Source: Oceanospirillaceae bacterium (GTDB lineage Bacteria > Pseudomonadota > Gammaproteobacteria > Pseudomonadales > Balneatricaceae). Taken from it: a stretch of 46,468 bases of DNA. The stretch spans positions 34,021 to 80,488 of the forward strand of contig JABSRB010000028.1 of the NCBI GenBank assembly GCA_013215375.1, written 5' to 3'. The position numbers and the translations under genes are program-made. The notes beneath the pieces were generated by a model. That model saw only the letters and a list, made by a program, of their open reading frames with translations. It was not told where the DNA came from and did no database searches. Positions 26,190 through 34,616 of the stretch are shown one piece after another. How positions within the stretch are numbered: position 1 is the first letter of the stretch; each line of letters opens with the position of its first letter.

Positions 26190-26271
26190 ATCGAAAATAG
26201 CCTAATTTACTGCGCCCCAGCTTATTGGGTTAAAATTAACACTCAATCGTTAATTAGCAGGTTGTTATTGC
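26190..26271 (+). repeat. Decayed internal fragment of the 29288-29457 element
   Basis: About 80 bp align with 29302-29381 in the same orientation, including shared words CTACTGCG-like TTTACTGCG, TTAAAATTAAC and TCGTTAA. The terminal repeats are absent. It is an older copy or a piece of the same MITE-like family. Confidence 0.65.
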
Positions 26272-26339
26272 TATGTGCCAATGCCACACCCTTGCAGGGG
26301 TGACATATAATGTTGCGGACACTTATCTCGGTGGAGCTG

Positions 26340-26615
26340 CTAGGACTTGTTCATAGTGCTGTGATCCATAACTTTTTTGTCAGTGTCAGTACCCTGCATT
26401 GCTTTCGTACATTGTGCCATCATCGCTAACATCACAGGGTCATTCATATCCATTTTTGAGTGATCTACATTCTTCATCGCCTCACATTTAGGTTTCTCGG
26501 CATTGGCTTTTTTATGCTTAGAAGCATCATGAGCATAGGCGATATTCGTCAGTAAAACGGTGCTGATTATGACTGTTGAAGCTGTGATTATTGTCCGTTT
26601 TATTAAAGTTTTCAT
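26340..26615 (-). CDS. Small exported Met/His-rich protein
   Basis: The 91-residue product has a signal peptide (KRTIITASTVIISTVLLTNIAYA, cleavage before HDAS) and a mature chain rich in Met, His, Lys and Asp: NVDHSKMDMNDPVMLAMMAQC and VMDHSTMNKS. Met and His clusters of this kind bind Cu(I)/Ag(I), so a periplasmic copper-binding role is likely. I do not recognise a named family. It lies 49 bp after copB on the same strand and is probably in the copA-copB operon. CACCC-TTGCA-GGGGTG at about 26286-26302 is a weak hairpin after it. Confidence 0.68.
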   Translation of the reverse strand: MKTLIKRTIITASTVIISTVLLTNIAYAHDASKHKKANAEKPKCEAMKNVDHSKMDMNDPVMLAMMAQCTKAMQGTDTDKKVMDHSTMNKS

Positions 26616-26664
26616 GTTCTATTTCCTCTGGGTTTAACGGTAAATTAAAGTGGATAATTAATGA

Positions 26665-27378
26665 TTAGAACCAAGCTTGGATACCCACAACAAATTTTAC
26701 GTTATCAGTATCCTCCCCTTTTGATTCTGCTATTTTTTTGCTACGTCCGTATTTTGCCTCCCAAGTTACGCCAATATAAGGAGAAAACTCACGCCGCACT
26801 TGATAGGCTAGACGTAGACTAAGTTCTGAACTGGCAAGTCCGGAGCCAATATCTCTAGCTAGATCTGTTTTGCCATAAAAATTCAATTCTATCTCGGGAA
26901 TTAACACTAGGCGCTGAGTAATCATTTGTTCATATTCTGCTTCAAAACGAAATGCACTCTGTCCTGATTTTCCGATAAACAATGCGGCATCAATATCAAA
27001 GAAATAAGGTGATGTTCCCTGAATGCCTAATACAGCCCAGTCCTGCTCAGGCTGCGGATCAATATCATGACGCACGCCTAGCTGAAGATCCCAAAAAGGC
27101 GCTATAGCTCTGCTATATAGCATTTGTAATTCGGCATTTTCATTGGTCCCTTTTACTCGCTCTACCGCTACTTTTAAGCGCAGTTTGTTTAGGTCATAAC
27201 CGAGCCAAGTATCCGCAACCATGGCGTATGAATCGTCATCACGTACTTCAAGTTTATCAATGTTGAGATTAAACAATAGAGGGTCATCCTTTGCCCCAGC
27301 AAGTACGCTCTGGCTGGTAAAGATCAACGCCGCTGAAAACAACCCGCAGCTGAGTAAATTTTTCATTATTTTTTCCAT
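26665..27378 (-). CDS. copB: Copper resistance protein B, outer membrane
   Basis: The product is about 237 residues: signal peptide (MKNLLSCGLFSAALIFTSQSVLA) and a CopB beta-barrel domain with YDLNKLRLKVAVERVKG, LQLGVRHDIDP, and the ending VKFVVGIQAWF. CopB partners the multicopper oxidase CopA in copper tolerance. The start is placed at 27378, where TAATG overlaps the copA stop; ATGs at 27390 and 27366 are alternatives, the last giving the neatest signal peptide. The Met-rich N-terminal region seen in many CopB proteins is missing, so this is a short form. Confidence 0.9.
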   Translation of the reverse strand: MEKIMKNLLSCGLFSAALIFTSQSVLAGAKDDPLLFNLNIDKLEVRDDDSYAMVADTWLGYDLNKLRLKVAVERVKGTNENAELQMLYSRAIAPFWDLQLGVRHDIDPQPEQDWAVLGIQGTSPYFFDIDAALFIGKSGQSAFRFEAEYEQMITQRLVLIPEIELNFYGKTDLARDIGSGLASSELSLRLAYQVRREFSPYIGVTWEAKYGRSKKIAESKGEDTDNVKFVVGIQAWF

Positions 27379-29231
27379 TAGCTTATCCATACCTCACGCA
27401 TCATACCCGGCATGTGGAATAGTAAATGACAGTGGTAAGCCCATTTTCCGATCGCATCAGCAGTGACTAAATAACTAACACTGGAGCCTGGCTGTACCAT
27501 GATGGTATGTTTACGCGGAATATAATTGGGATCTCCGGTCTCTAGTTCACTCCATACGCCATGTAAGTGAATGGGGTGAGTCATCATCGTATCGTTGACT
27601 AAAACAATCCGTACACGCTCGCCGAATTTAAGCGCTAATGGATCTGCGTCCGCAAAACTAATACCGTTCATCGACCACATGTAGCGTCCCATATTGCCGG
27701 TTAAATGCAGTTGAATTTCCCGCTCCGGCTCTCGCATATCTAGAGTGGGAGTGAGGTTTCTAATGTCCGCATAAGTTAATACTTTTCGTCCATAGCGCTG
27801 TTGATGGTCACGTAAACCAATGCCAGGATCAGCAATACCGTTTTGCATAATCTCTGTCCGCATATCCACATGCGGCCCAAACTCGGTTTTAGCATGAGTT
27901 ACCTTATTATTGGTCCCATAACCTGCTTTACCGAGATTGCTGGTGGAGTTGTTGGTGTCTTTGCCCATCGAGCTGTGGTCCATGCCCGCCATTGGCATTT
28001 TCATGGCGCTGTGATCCATACCCGCCATCGGCATCTTCATAGCGCTGTGATCCATACCCGCCATAGACATCCCCATATCTTGGTGCCCCAGAGTTGGGGC
28101 GTAATCCATGGCTGGAACTACTGCTTCTAAGGAGGCGTCTGCAGTTAATACGCCACGAGTGAACCCTGTTCGACCGATACTTTGAGCAAAAATTGTATAG
28201 GCGCTATCGCTTTTGGGCTCAACAATGACATCGTAAGTCTCTGCCACGCCAATCCTGAATTCATCAACACTTACAGGTTCTATATTTTGCCCATCACTGG
28301 CAACAACAGTCATTTTTAATCCGGGAATTCGCAGATCAAAAATAGTCATGGCGGATGCATTAATAATTCTTAAGCGAATTTTTTCTCCGTTTTTGAATAG
28401 GGCTTTCCAGCCATCTTCAGGTGTCATGCCATTCATTAAGTAAGTATATGTTTCACCTGTTACGTCAGAAATATCTGTTTCACTCATACGCATTTGGTTC
28501 CACATACGGCGTTCGTTCCAAGTATTACCAACCCCTTTTTCTTTAATGTCTCGCCATAGATCCCCTGCGGTTCTTTCACGACGATTATAGTAATGGCTCA
28601 TTTTTTTAAGTTTAGCGTAAATTTTTTCAGGTATTTCATCCGTCCAATCAGACAATAAAACCACATGATCACGATCATAAGCCACAGGATCAGGCTCTTT
28701 GGGCTCTATCACAATCGCACCATAAATCCCCGTTTGCTCTTGAAAACCTGAGTGACTGTGATACCAGTATGTGCCACTTTGATTGACAGTGAATTGATAT
28801 TCGTAGGTCTCACCAGGTTTAATACCTGCGAAACTGAGTCCGGGAACACCATCCATATGCGTCGGTAAAATCATTCCATGCCAGTGGATCGAACTATCAT
28901 GGGATAGGTTATTTGTTACCCTAATTGTGACAGTATCACCTTCTTTCCAACGTAAAGTGGGCGCTGGTAGCGAGCCATTTACCGTTGTTGCAAGACTATC
29001 TTTACCCGTTATGTTGAGAGCTTGGTAGCCAATATTTAGCGCGAATCTATTTCCTCTTAATTCTTGTGGTGGGGTGCGTTTAACTTTGCTATCAACCAAT
29101 GAATCTGCAAAAGACAAGCTCGAATGTAGTCCAAAACCTAGTGCTGTTGAACTTGCCGCGGCACCAGTTATAAACCGACGTCGAGACATTGTAGATGCGC
29201 TTAACAGTGTTAGCGGATGCTGTTTCTTCAT
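27378..29231 (-). CDS. copA: Copper resistance multicopper oxidase CopA
   Basis: The protein is about 617 residues, exported by the Tat route (MSRRRFITGAAASS). The cupredoxin copper-binding blocks are in order: IHWHGMILP, TYWYHSHSGFQEQTG, HPIHLHGVWSE and WAYHCHLLFHMPGMM. Together these give the type 1, 2 and 3 sites of an oxidase that converts Cu(I) to Cu(II) in the periplasm. A Met-rich insert at about 388-426 contains three near-identical 12-residue units (MAGMDHSAMKMP), also visible as a 36-bp DNA repeat near 27960-28070. The start at 29231 has GGA 9 nt upstream; 29237 is also open. The ATG lies 57 bp from a MITE-like insertion. Confidence 0.95.
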   Translation of the reverse strand: MKKQHPLTLLSASTMSRRRFITGAAASSTALGFGLHSSLSFADSLVDSKVKRTPPQELRGNRFALNIGYQALNITGKDSLATTVNGSLPAPTLRWKEGDTVTIRVTNNLSHDSSIHWHGMILPTHMDGVPGLSFAGIKPGETYEYQFTVNQSGTYWYHSHSGFQEQTGIYGAIVIEPKEPDPVAYDRDHVVLLSDWTDEIPEKIYAKLKKMSHYYNRRERTAGDLWRDIKEKGVGNTWNERRMWNQMRMSETDISDVTGETYTYLMNGMTPEDGWKALFKNGEKIRLRIINASAMTIFDLRIPGLKMTVVASDGQNIEPVSVDEFRIGVAETYDVIVEPKSDSAYTIFAQSIGRTGFTRGVLTADASLEAVVPAMDYAPTLGHQDMGMSMAGMDHSAMKMPMAGMDHSAMKMPMAGMDHSSMGKDTNNSTSNLGKAGYGTNNKVTHAKTEFGPHVDMRTEIMQNGIADPGIGLRDHQQRYGRKVLTYADIRNLTPTLDMREPEREIQLHLTGNMGRYMWSMNGISFADADPLALKFGERVRIVLVNDTMMTHPIHLHGVWSELETGDPNYIPRKHTIMVQPGSSVSYLVTADAIGKWAYHCHLLFHMPGMMREVWIS

Positions 29232-29287
29232 GAACATTATTCCAAATAAATCGTTATTTAATGGTTATTTTTAGCGTGCGGTTGTTA

Positions 29288-29457
29288 CCTAGGAGGCTGT
29301 CCGAGAACAGACTAATCTACTGCGACCAAGTCTATTTGATTAAAATTAACGCTAAATTTCGTTAAATAGCACGCTATTCGCCTCAAACTACCGCTAATTT
29401 TTTTACCTCAAATAGTCTTGCTCTCGCTACGATCGCAGTACTCGGACAGCCTCCTAG
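29288..29457. mobile_element. 170-bp MITE-like element in the copA leader
   Basis: Terminal inverted repeats CTAGGAGGCTGTCCGAG (29289-29305) and CTCGGACAGCCTCCTAG (29441-29457) are perfect over 17 bp, and TA dinucleotides lie on both sides (29286-29287, 29458-29459), as in Tc1/IS630-type insertions. There is no open frame inside. A decayed relative is at 26190-26271. Confidence 0.82.
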
Positions 29458-29540
29458 TAATCCGGGTTGTAGACCGAAGTACTTGATGGCAGTAACGTCA
29501 CAAAACTAATTTTTTAGTGATTGCATAATAAATTCTTAAA

Positions 29541-29562
29541 AATATGACAATTATTTTATTTT
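29541..29562 (-). promoter_or_regulatory. CusR/CopR-box-like operator upstream of copA
   Basis: ATATGACAATTATTTTATTT resembles the Escherichia coli CusR box (ATGACAA-N2-TTGTCAT with A/T flanks): one half-site is exact, the other degenerate, with about 16 of 20 informative positions matching. TATTAT (29530-29525, minus) is a suitable -10 hexamer 10 bp downstream. The predicted leader would include the MITE-like element. The other sequence in 29563-29799 shows no feature. Confidence 0.5.
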
Positions 29563-29799
29563 ATAAGAATTGAAGATGACGTTAGAAAAGTTGGGAAAGC
29601 TGATTGTTTGCTAACTAATTCTTATCCAGAAATAGGGTCTATCGTGGGTGACCCAATTGCTCAAGATGCACGACATTAGATGTGGGCGTTTGGTCATCCC
29701 AAATTAGACATCTAGTAGTGAGCAGATTGAGCGAGTGGGGCATCCGCAGTAGCTCGCTGTTTCAAGATGGAACTAACTAGTAGACGGAGCTTCTCTAGA

Positions 29800-30210
29800 T
29801 TAGGTAAAAATCGGAGGGCGGTACGCGGTATCGAGAAATGTATTGATAGGAGTTTGCATGGAACTAATCATAGCTAAAAAATCAGTTACCTTTATAAAAA
29901 ATTGATAATTAATAACAAATAGCGAATCCTGACAAGCGGTGATACAAAGGTCACAGATCATTGAAGTATGTGGTGTATCACTAGAGGATTGATCATACGT
30001 TAGGGGGAGATTAATCATGTCGACCATAGGCATTTGGTGCGCCATCGGCTGAATGACATTAACGATGCAATTGCTGGTAACATTATCAGCGCATCCAATG
30101 CCATCGTTTGGCGTTGCCCAAACTGCTGCAAGAAGCTGCTGACTAAAAAGCCAAACCAGTAATGTTATGCTGAACCATCGTTTTATCATGGATATATTAT
30201 ATTTTTTCAT
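29800..30210 (-). CDS. DUF2946-like small exported protein
   Basis: The 136-residue product has a membrane or signal segment (RWFSITLLVWLFSQQLLAAVWA), a short Cys/His-containing region (CADNVTSNC, MAHQMPMVDM), a CDLCITAC cluster at about 86-93 and an ending TAYRPPIFT. The layout, with a late C-x2-C motif and a C-terminal RPP, resembles DUF2946 proteins found in copper clusters. Function is unknown; thiol-based Cu binding is plausible. Start at 30210 or at 30189 (MIKRWF); neither has a strong ribosome-binding site. Confidence 0.6.
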   Translation of the reverse strand: MKKYNISMIKRWFSITLLVWLFSQQLLAAVWATPNDGIGCADNVTSNCIVNVIQPMAHQMPMVDMINLPLTYDQSSSDTPHTSMICDLCITACQDSLFVINYQFFIKVTDFLAMISSMQTPINTFLDTAYRPPIFT

Positions 30211-30785
30211 CTGTATTATTAATAAAATAAAGTTTAGCTCATTTTATAATATAGCTATTAAATTATGATCGATATGCAGTAAAACTTAAAACAGTGGATG
30301 GATTTTTCGAACATTTAAGCTATTTCAATGCATCCAACAATAATAATGTCATTGATAGTTGCACCGAAAAAACATACAAATCAAAAAGTCTATTCTTCAA
30401 CAATTTTAACGACATCACTTCTAAACTGCTTTCAAGTTTTCATTGAAACAGAGTATGCCCTTCAGATCAAATTACAATTTTGTCATGTTGCGATTGTCAT
30501 GCCATAAGGAGGAAAAACTAGTTCATGTAGCCAGCGTATTTTCATATATAAGCCAAAGGTGTAGCCACCTAGCTAAATAACGAAATCATAAAAGGAATCA
30601 GCTGAATCTTCACAGTAGATTGCCTGCTGGGACTTATTTCTCTGAATAAAACTAATCAATGTTTAACAAACCCCTACTCGAGCATAAATTGATCAAATAA
30701 TTTAAGGCTGGCCTTTATATTTATTGCCACAAAATACGCCGAGAACCATATAGGCTTTTATCACTTTATAGCACCGTTGATTCAT
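30211..30785. other. Gene-less stretch with an orphan copper operator and ribosome-binding site
   Basis: The 575 bp contain no open gene. They hold the CusR-box-like site described separately, and AAGGAGG at 30506-30512, followed at 30525 by ATG and immediately by TAG. The rest is AT-rich and full of stops, as expected of decayed coding or leader sequence. Confidence 0.5.
30468..30500. promoter_or_regulatory. CusR/CopR box with an extra half-site
   Basis: ATTACAATTTTGTCAT (30471-30486) differs by one base from the core of the E. coli CusR box, and a further ATTGTCAT follows at 30493-30500. On the minus strand CATACT (30457-30452) lies 13 bp downstream as a possible -10 for the DUF2946-like gene, whose start is about 240 bp further on. 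Confidence 0.62.
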
Positions 30786-32198
30786 TCATTGGCTGGCCTG
30801 TTTTCCCTCGCGAAATATTAATTGGAAACAGGTAAAACCGCCATTAGATGTGACCACTATTTCACCTTGATGTGCCTTTATTATCGCTTGAGTAATTGCC
30901 AATCCCAAACCAGTGCCCTCTGTAAGGCCGTGTTTTTTATCTGAGTGAGCAACAGTATAAAATCGCTCGAAGATATGGGAAAGTATAGAGCTGGGGATAT
31001 CAGGACCTGAATTAATCACGGACAAGCTAGTATATTGCAACGTTTTTCCGATAACTATCTCAATGCTGCCGTGTTTGGGAGTATGGCGAATTGCATTGGA
31101 TAGTAGGTTACTAATAGCGCGACGGATCATAGAGACATCACCATTGATCACAGTATTCGCGACATGATTTGCAGAAAGCTTCAAAGAAATGTTCTGCCCT
31201 TCAGCTAGAGCATCATAGAACTCAAATAAGTTAGCAGCCTCTTCGGCCAAATTTATAGCCTCTGCATTTACAAGATTGATACTATTGTCAGCTTTTGCCA
31301 GAAACAACATGTCTGTCAGCATAGATGTCAATCTTTGATACTCTTCCACATTTGACTCAAGAACGCCTCTATAAGTATCGATGTCTCTTGGTTTACTTAA
31401 TGCAACTTGTGTCTGTATCATTAAATTACTCAATGGCGTTCTCAGCTCATGGGCAATTTCATTAGAAAATTGAGTTAGTCGTGTGAACGCATATTCTAAA
31501 CGCTCCAGCATTTGATTGAGTGCCACCGCTAATCCTGAAATTTCTATTGGTACATCGCTATCCGGCATCCGCTGATCTAATTGGCTAGCTGTTACTTTTA
31601 GTGCTTTATCTTTAATCAGATAAAGAGGCAACAGCCCTCTTCTAGTCACTAACCAGCCGAGTATGCCACTAATTAAAGCGGCAATTAAGGTGCAACTTAA
31701 AAGAGTTTTTTTGAAAGGGATCATGAACGTATCATGGTTATTTTGGTTAAAAGCTAATACAACTATTATAGACCTCTGGGCTTGAGCAAGGGCTGCTATG
31801 ATACCAAAATATGATTGTTTGTCCCTTGTCCAATGGAAAGGTTTACTGGCACCAATTGCCATTTCAAAAGCTACAAACTCAGAGGATAGGGTTGAGTTTT
31901 GGGAGCGATATAGCACTGTCTTCTTCGAGTCACTTATCAATACCTGTAAATCTTCGTGTCCCACTAAAGCACTACGTAAATTTTCACTTAGCTGACTATT
32001 TGTATTGTTGTGTATGGTCACTCTGCTGATTATATTATTTATAATCTGCAATTTTCCCTGCAACTTTTGTTGATCTTGAAGTTTAAAATGGTGTTGAATC
32101 GCCAGAATAATGACCCCACTAAACACCAGCAATACTAACCAAGATGAAAAAAAATAAAAAAGCGTTAAGCGTAATGTTAGGGATAATTTACGTTTCAT
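30786..32198 (-). CDS. CusS/CopS-like heavy-metal sensor histidine kinase
   Basis: The 470-residue kinase has membrane segments at about 13-35 and 165-185 flanking a periplasmic sensor of about 130 residues. A HAMP domain follows (186-238), then HisKA with phospho-acceptor His250 in FSNEIAHELRTPLSN, and HATPase with NLLSNAIRHTP and GTGLGLAI. The layout is that of the CusS/CopS metal-sensing group. It starts 2 bp after the response-regulator stop, so the two are one operon. Copper or silver is inferred as the ligand from the neighbouring copA and copB. Confidence 0.92.
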   Translation of the reverse strand: MKRKLSLTLRLTLFYFFSSWLVLLVFSGVIILAIQHHFKLQDQQKLQGKLQIINNIISRVTIHNNTNSQLSENLRSALVGHEDLQVLISDSKKTVLYRSQNSTLSSEFVAFEMAIGASKPFHWTRDKQSYFGIIAALAQAQRSIIVVLAFNQNNHDTFMIPFKKTLLSCTLIAALISGILGWLVTRRGLLPLYLIKDKALKVTASQLDQRMPDSDVPIEISGLAVALNQMLERLEYAFTRLTQFSNEIAHELRTPLSNLMIQTQVALSKPRDIDTYRGVLESNVEEYQRLTSMLTDMLFLAKADNSINLVNAEAINLAEEAANLFEFYDALAEGQNISLKLSANHVANTVINGDVSMIRRAISNLLSNAIRHTPKHGSIEIVIGKTLQYTSLSVINSGPDIPSSILSHIFERFYTVAHSDKKHGLTEGTGLGLAITQAIIKAHQGEIVVTSNGGFTCFQLIFREGKQASQ

Positions 32199-32200
32199 TG

Positions 32201-32896
32201 CTACTCTGATGCTCTCTCTGGTGCTTCTAGGAAATAACCCATACCGCGTAAAGTATGAATGAGTTTGCTTGAATAAGGATCATCTACTTTACTACGCAAT
32301 CTTCTAATAGCGACAGCAATTACATTGGTGTCACTATCAAAATTCATATCCCAGACCTGTGAGGCGATGAGTGAGCTAGAGAGCACTTCCCCCTGCCTTT
32401 GCATGAATAGTACTAGTAGTGAAAACTCCTTTTCAGTAAGTTCTATACGCTTCCCCTGGCGAAAAACTCGCCTGCGCAGTAAGTCTAATTCTAAATCCCC
32501 GACACGCAGAAAAGTTGCCTCATTGGCATTATTAGCGTGGCGCAAAGAAGTGCGAACCCTTGCCAATAATTCTGAAAATGCAAAAGGTTTTATCAGATAG
32601 TCATCAGCGCCTAATTCTAACCCTTTTACCCGATCATCGACTTGGCTATTGGCAGTCAAAAAAATGACAGGCACTTGGTTACCCGCTAATCGCAGCGTTG
32701 ATAATACTTCCCAACCATCAATGCCCGGCAACATGACATCTAAAATAATTAAACGATAGGGTTCTTCTGCGGTGAGCGCCAAATGCAAACCATCGGGGCC
32801 ATTACGGGCTAAATCTGCATTAAAACCTGCTTCAGTTAACCCTTGTTTTAGGTAATTCCCGGTTTTAAGCTCATCTTCGATAATAAGTATTTTCAT
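32201..32896 (-). CDS. CusR/CopR-like OmpR-family response regulator
   Basis: The 231-residue regulator has a receiver domain with phospho-acceptor Asp53 ([15 protein letters not shown]), acidic pocket EDE at 7-9 and Lys in [11 protein letters not shown] winged-helix OmpR-type DNA-binding domain is at about 130-225 ([23 protein letters not shown], ending [10 protein letters not shown]). It probably binds the two CusR-box-like sites at 29541 and 30468. No such box was found just upstream of its own gene. Confidence 0.94.
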   Translation of the reverse strand: MKILIIEDELKTGNYLKQGLTEAGFNADLARNGPDGLHLALTAEEPYRLIILDVMLPGIDGWEVLSTLRLAGNQVPVIFLTANSQVDDRVKGLELGADDYLIKPFAFSELLARVRTSLRHANNANEATFLRVGDLELDLLRRRVFRQGKRIELTEKEFSLLVLFMQRQGEVLSSSLIASQVWDMNFDSDTNVIAVAIRRLRSKVDDPYSSKLIHTLRGMGYFLEAPERASE

Positions 32897-33140
32897 CGCT
32901 CTTCTCGAGGTATGGTTGATGATAGGTAGTTTATTGGGTGTTTAATAAAACTGATCCGACAATCGAATAAGAGATGTCTGTACTATCTCTTGATGTACTT
33001 TTCACTTAAATTAAAAATCTCTAATTTCCTTTATAACATGGCTATTCATGCCTAACTATCCAGATATGGTAAAGATATAATATATGGTAAAGAAATAGCA
33101 GGCATATTTTCTATGAAAGCCTAAAACAAAAAAAACCACC
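32897..33140. other. Leader region of the two-component operon
   Basis: This AT-rich, non-coding stretch lies between the response regulator and the right inner repeat. I find no CusR-type box and no clear promoter pair in it. Confidence 0.4.
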
Positions 33141-33205
33141 AGATCATACTGATAGAGTTAAATTTTCAAATTAAGTAACATATCTGTCACACAGTATCTA
33201 TGCTA
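33141..33205. repeat. Inner direct repeat, right copy (R2)
   Basis: This is the partner of 25339-25403 (52 of 65 identical, same orientation). It is followed by AAAATTGT-TCCTG-ACAATTTT, a perfect 8-bp hairpin that runs up to the junction repeat. Confidence 0.75.
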
Positions 33206-33229
33206 CGAAAAATTGTTCCTGACAATTTT

Positions 33230-33323
33230 TTCCGCCTCCGGGCACCAATCATTTTTCAGCCTCAGCTGAAAATATGAGCCGATAGATTTTTGACCACAGG
33301 TCAAAATATCGAAAGGCATCTTT
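33230..33323 (+). repeat. Island junction attR-like repeat, copy C
   Basis: The first 18 bp (TTCCGCCTCCGGGCACCA) are the exact 3' end of the tRNA-Phe gene and the next 76 bp its flank; only 2 of 94 positions differ from copy A, both in hairpin loops. It ends 15 bp before the bkdB stop, so its hairpins may also terminate that operon. Confidence 0.9.
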
Positions 33324-33338
33324 TCAAACAAGCCTATT

Positions 33339-34616
33339 TCACACAAAAATAGCCCCTGGATTTTCCAGTAATCGCTTTAACGCTTGCACAAGCTGCGCAC
33401 CCTCATAACCATCCACAATGCGATGATCAAATGATGCGGATATATTCATCATGCTGCGAATCACTATTTCGCCATTGCGGACCACTGCTCGCTGCTGCAA
33501 TTTATTCACGCCAATAATGGTCGTTTGTGGCGCATTAATAATTGGCGTAGTAGCGATCCCGCCAATAGCCCCTAGGCTAGTAATGGTGATCGTTGAACCT
33601 ATCAGCTGATCTTGTTTTGCAGTACCCTCTCGACAGACTTGGGCAAGAGATACCAATTGTGCCGCACACTGCCATATATCTAATGACTCACTATGTTTGA
33701 CCACCGGCACCAGTAAACCTTTCTCGGTCATAGTGGCAATGCCGATGTGCACCCCCTGATGCTGGGTTAATATTTGCGCATTATCATCGTAGTGCGCATT
33801 ACAGGCAGGGAAATCAGCCAGCACTTTAACCAACGCCTGCATAATGAAAGGCAGCAAGGTTAACTTGGTTTGCTCAACTTGGCGGTGGTCATTTAGATGC
33901 TTGCGTAAATCTTCCAAGGCCGTTAAATCTATCTCTTCAATGTAGGAATAGTGCGGAATGTTTTGGGTAGCGGCTAACATTTTTTGCCCGATAACACGGC
34001 GCAGACCGGTTATTTTCAGCGCTGTTGTCCCAGTATTTTTTGGTGTTATATCATTTTTCGGTAGGTTTACTTGCATGCCTCCCGCGGCAATAAAATTATT
34101 CAAATCACTGTTGCTAATACGACCTGCGGGGCCAGTACCCGTTACTAAGCCTAAATCAACATGATTACTTCTAGCCTGGTGGCGCACCGAGGGAGAGGTC
34201 AAAATTTGTCGATGATTATCTGTGTTAGTCGCAGCAGCTAGCTGTGTCGGAGGAGCCTCCTCAGCAACTGTTGTATCAGTCGGGCTTAACGGATTTTCCA
34301 CAACCACAATAGCGGGTTCAGGATCTTTACTCGTGACCACTTGAATACTCACTGCCTCATCATGATCACTAGTCGCAAACAGAATTAACTGCGCTCCGAC
34401 TGCCAATACTTCACCCGCCGCACAGGCGAGCTTCACTACGACACCGGCAACAGGAGCAGTCACTTCAACAACCGCTTTATCGGTCATAACATCGACAATG
34501 TGCTGATCTTCCTCTACCACATCGCCCAATTGAACTTGCCACTCAACAATTTCTGACTCGACTATTCCCTCGCCCAAATCGGGCAATTTAAAACTAAACT
34601 CAGACATTATTCGCAC
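33339..34616 (-). CDS. bkdB: Branched-chain 2-oxoacid dehydrogenase E2 (lipoamide acyltransferase)
   Basis: The 425-residue E2 has one lipoyl domain at about 4-80 with the lipoylated Lys in VMTDKAVVEVTAP, a peripheral subunit-binding domain at about 137-175 (LTSPSVRHQARSNHVDLGLV), and a catalytic domain ending in the active-site His of SASFDHRIVDGYEGAQ. It transfers branched acyl groups to CoA in the Bkd complex. It overlaps bkdA2 by 10 bp. The start could also be the ATG at residue 4 (MSEFSFKLPDLGEG, 34607), which would leave only a 1-bp overlap and matches the family N terminus. Confidence 0.94.
   Translation of the reverse strand: MRIMSEFSFKLPDLGEGIVESEIVEWQVQLGDVVEEDQHIVDVMTDKAVVEVTAPVAGVVVKLACAAGEVLAVGAQLILFATSDHDEAVSIQVVTSKDPEPAIVVVENPLSPTDTTVAEEAPPTQLAAATNTDNHRQILTSPSVRHQARSNHVDLGLVTGTGPAGRISNSDLNNFIAAGGMQVNLPKNDITPKNTGTTALKITGLRRVIGQKMLAATQNIPHYSYIEEIDLTALEDLRKHLNDHRQVEQTKLTLLPFIMQALVKVLADFPACNAHYDDNAQILTQHQGVHIGIATMTEKGLLVPVVKHSESLDIWQCAAQLVSLAQVCREGTAKQDQLIGSTITITSLGAIGGIATTPIINAPQTTIIGVNKLQQRAVVRNGEIVIRSMMNISASFDHRIVDGYEGAQLVQALKRLLENPGAIFV

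Larger units (their letters stand above)
24851..33247. mobile_element. Copper-resistance genomic island at tRNA-Phe
   Basis: About 8.4 kb lie between two 94-bp direct repeats that carry the tRNA-Phe 3' end, the usual footprint of site-specific integration. Inside are a cytochrome c, a Met/His-rich protein, copB, copA, a DUF2946-like protein and a CusRS-type pair, all on the minus strand and all consistent with copper or silver resistance. There is no integrase, excisionase or transfer gene, so it is immobile as it stands or is mobilised by an enzyme from elsewhere. A third partial copy of the junction repeat (25034-25115) suggests an earlier or nested insertion. Confidence 0.78.
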
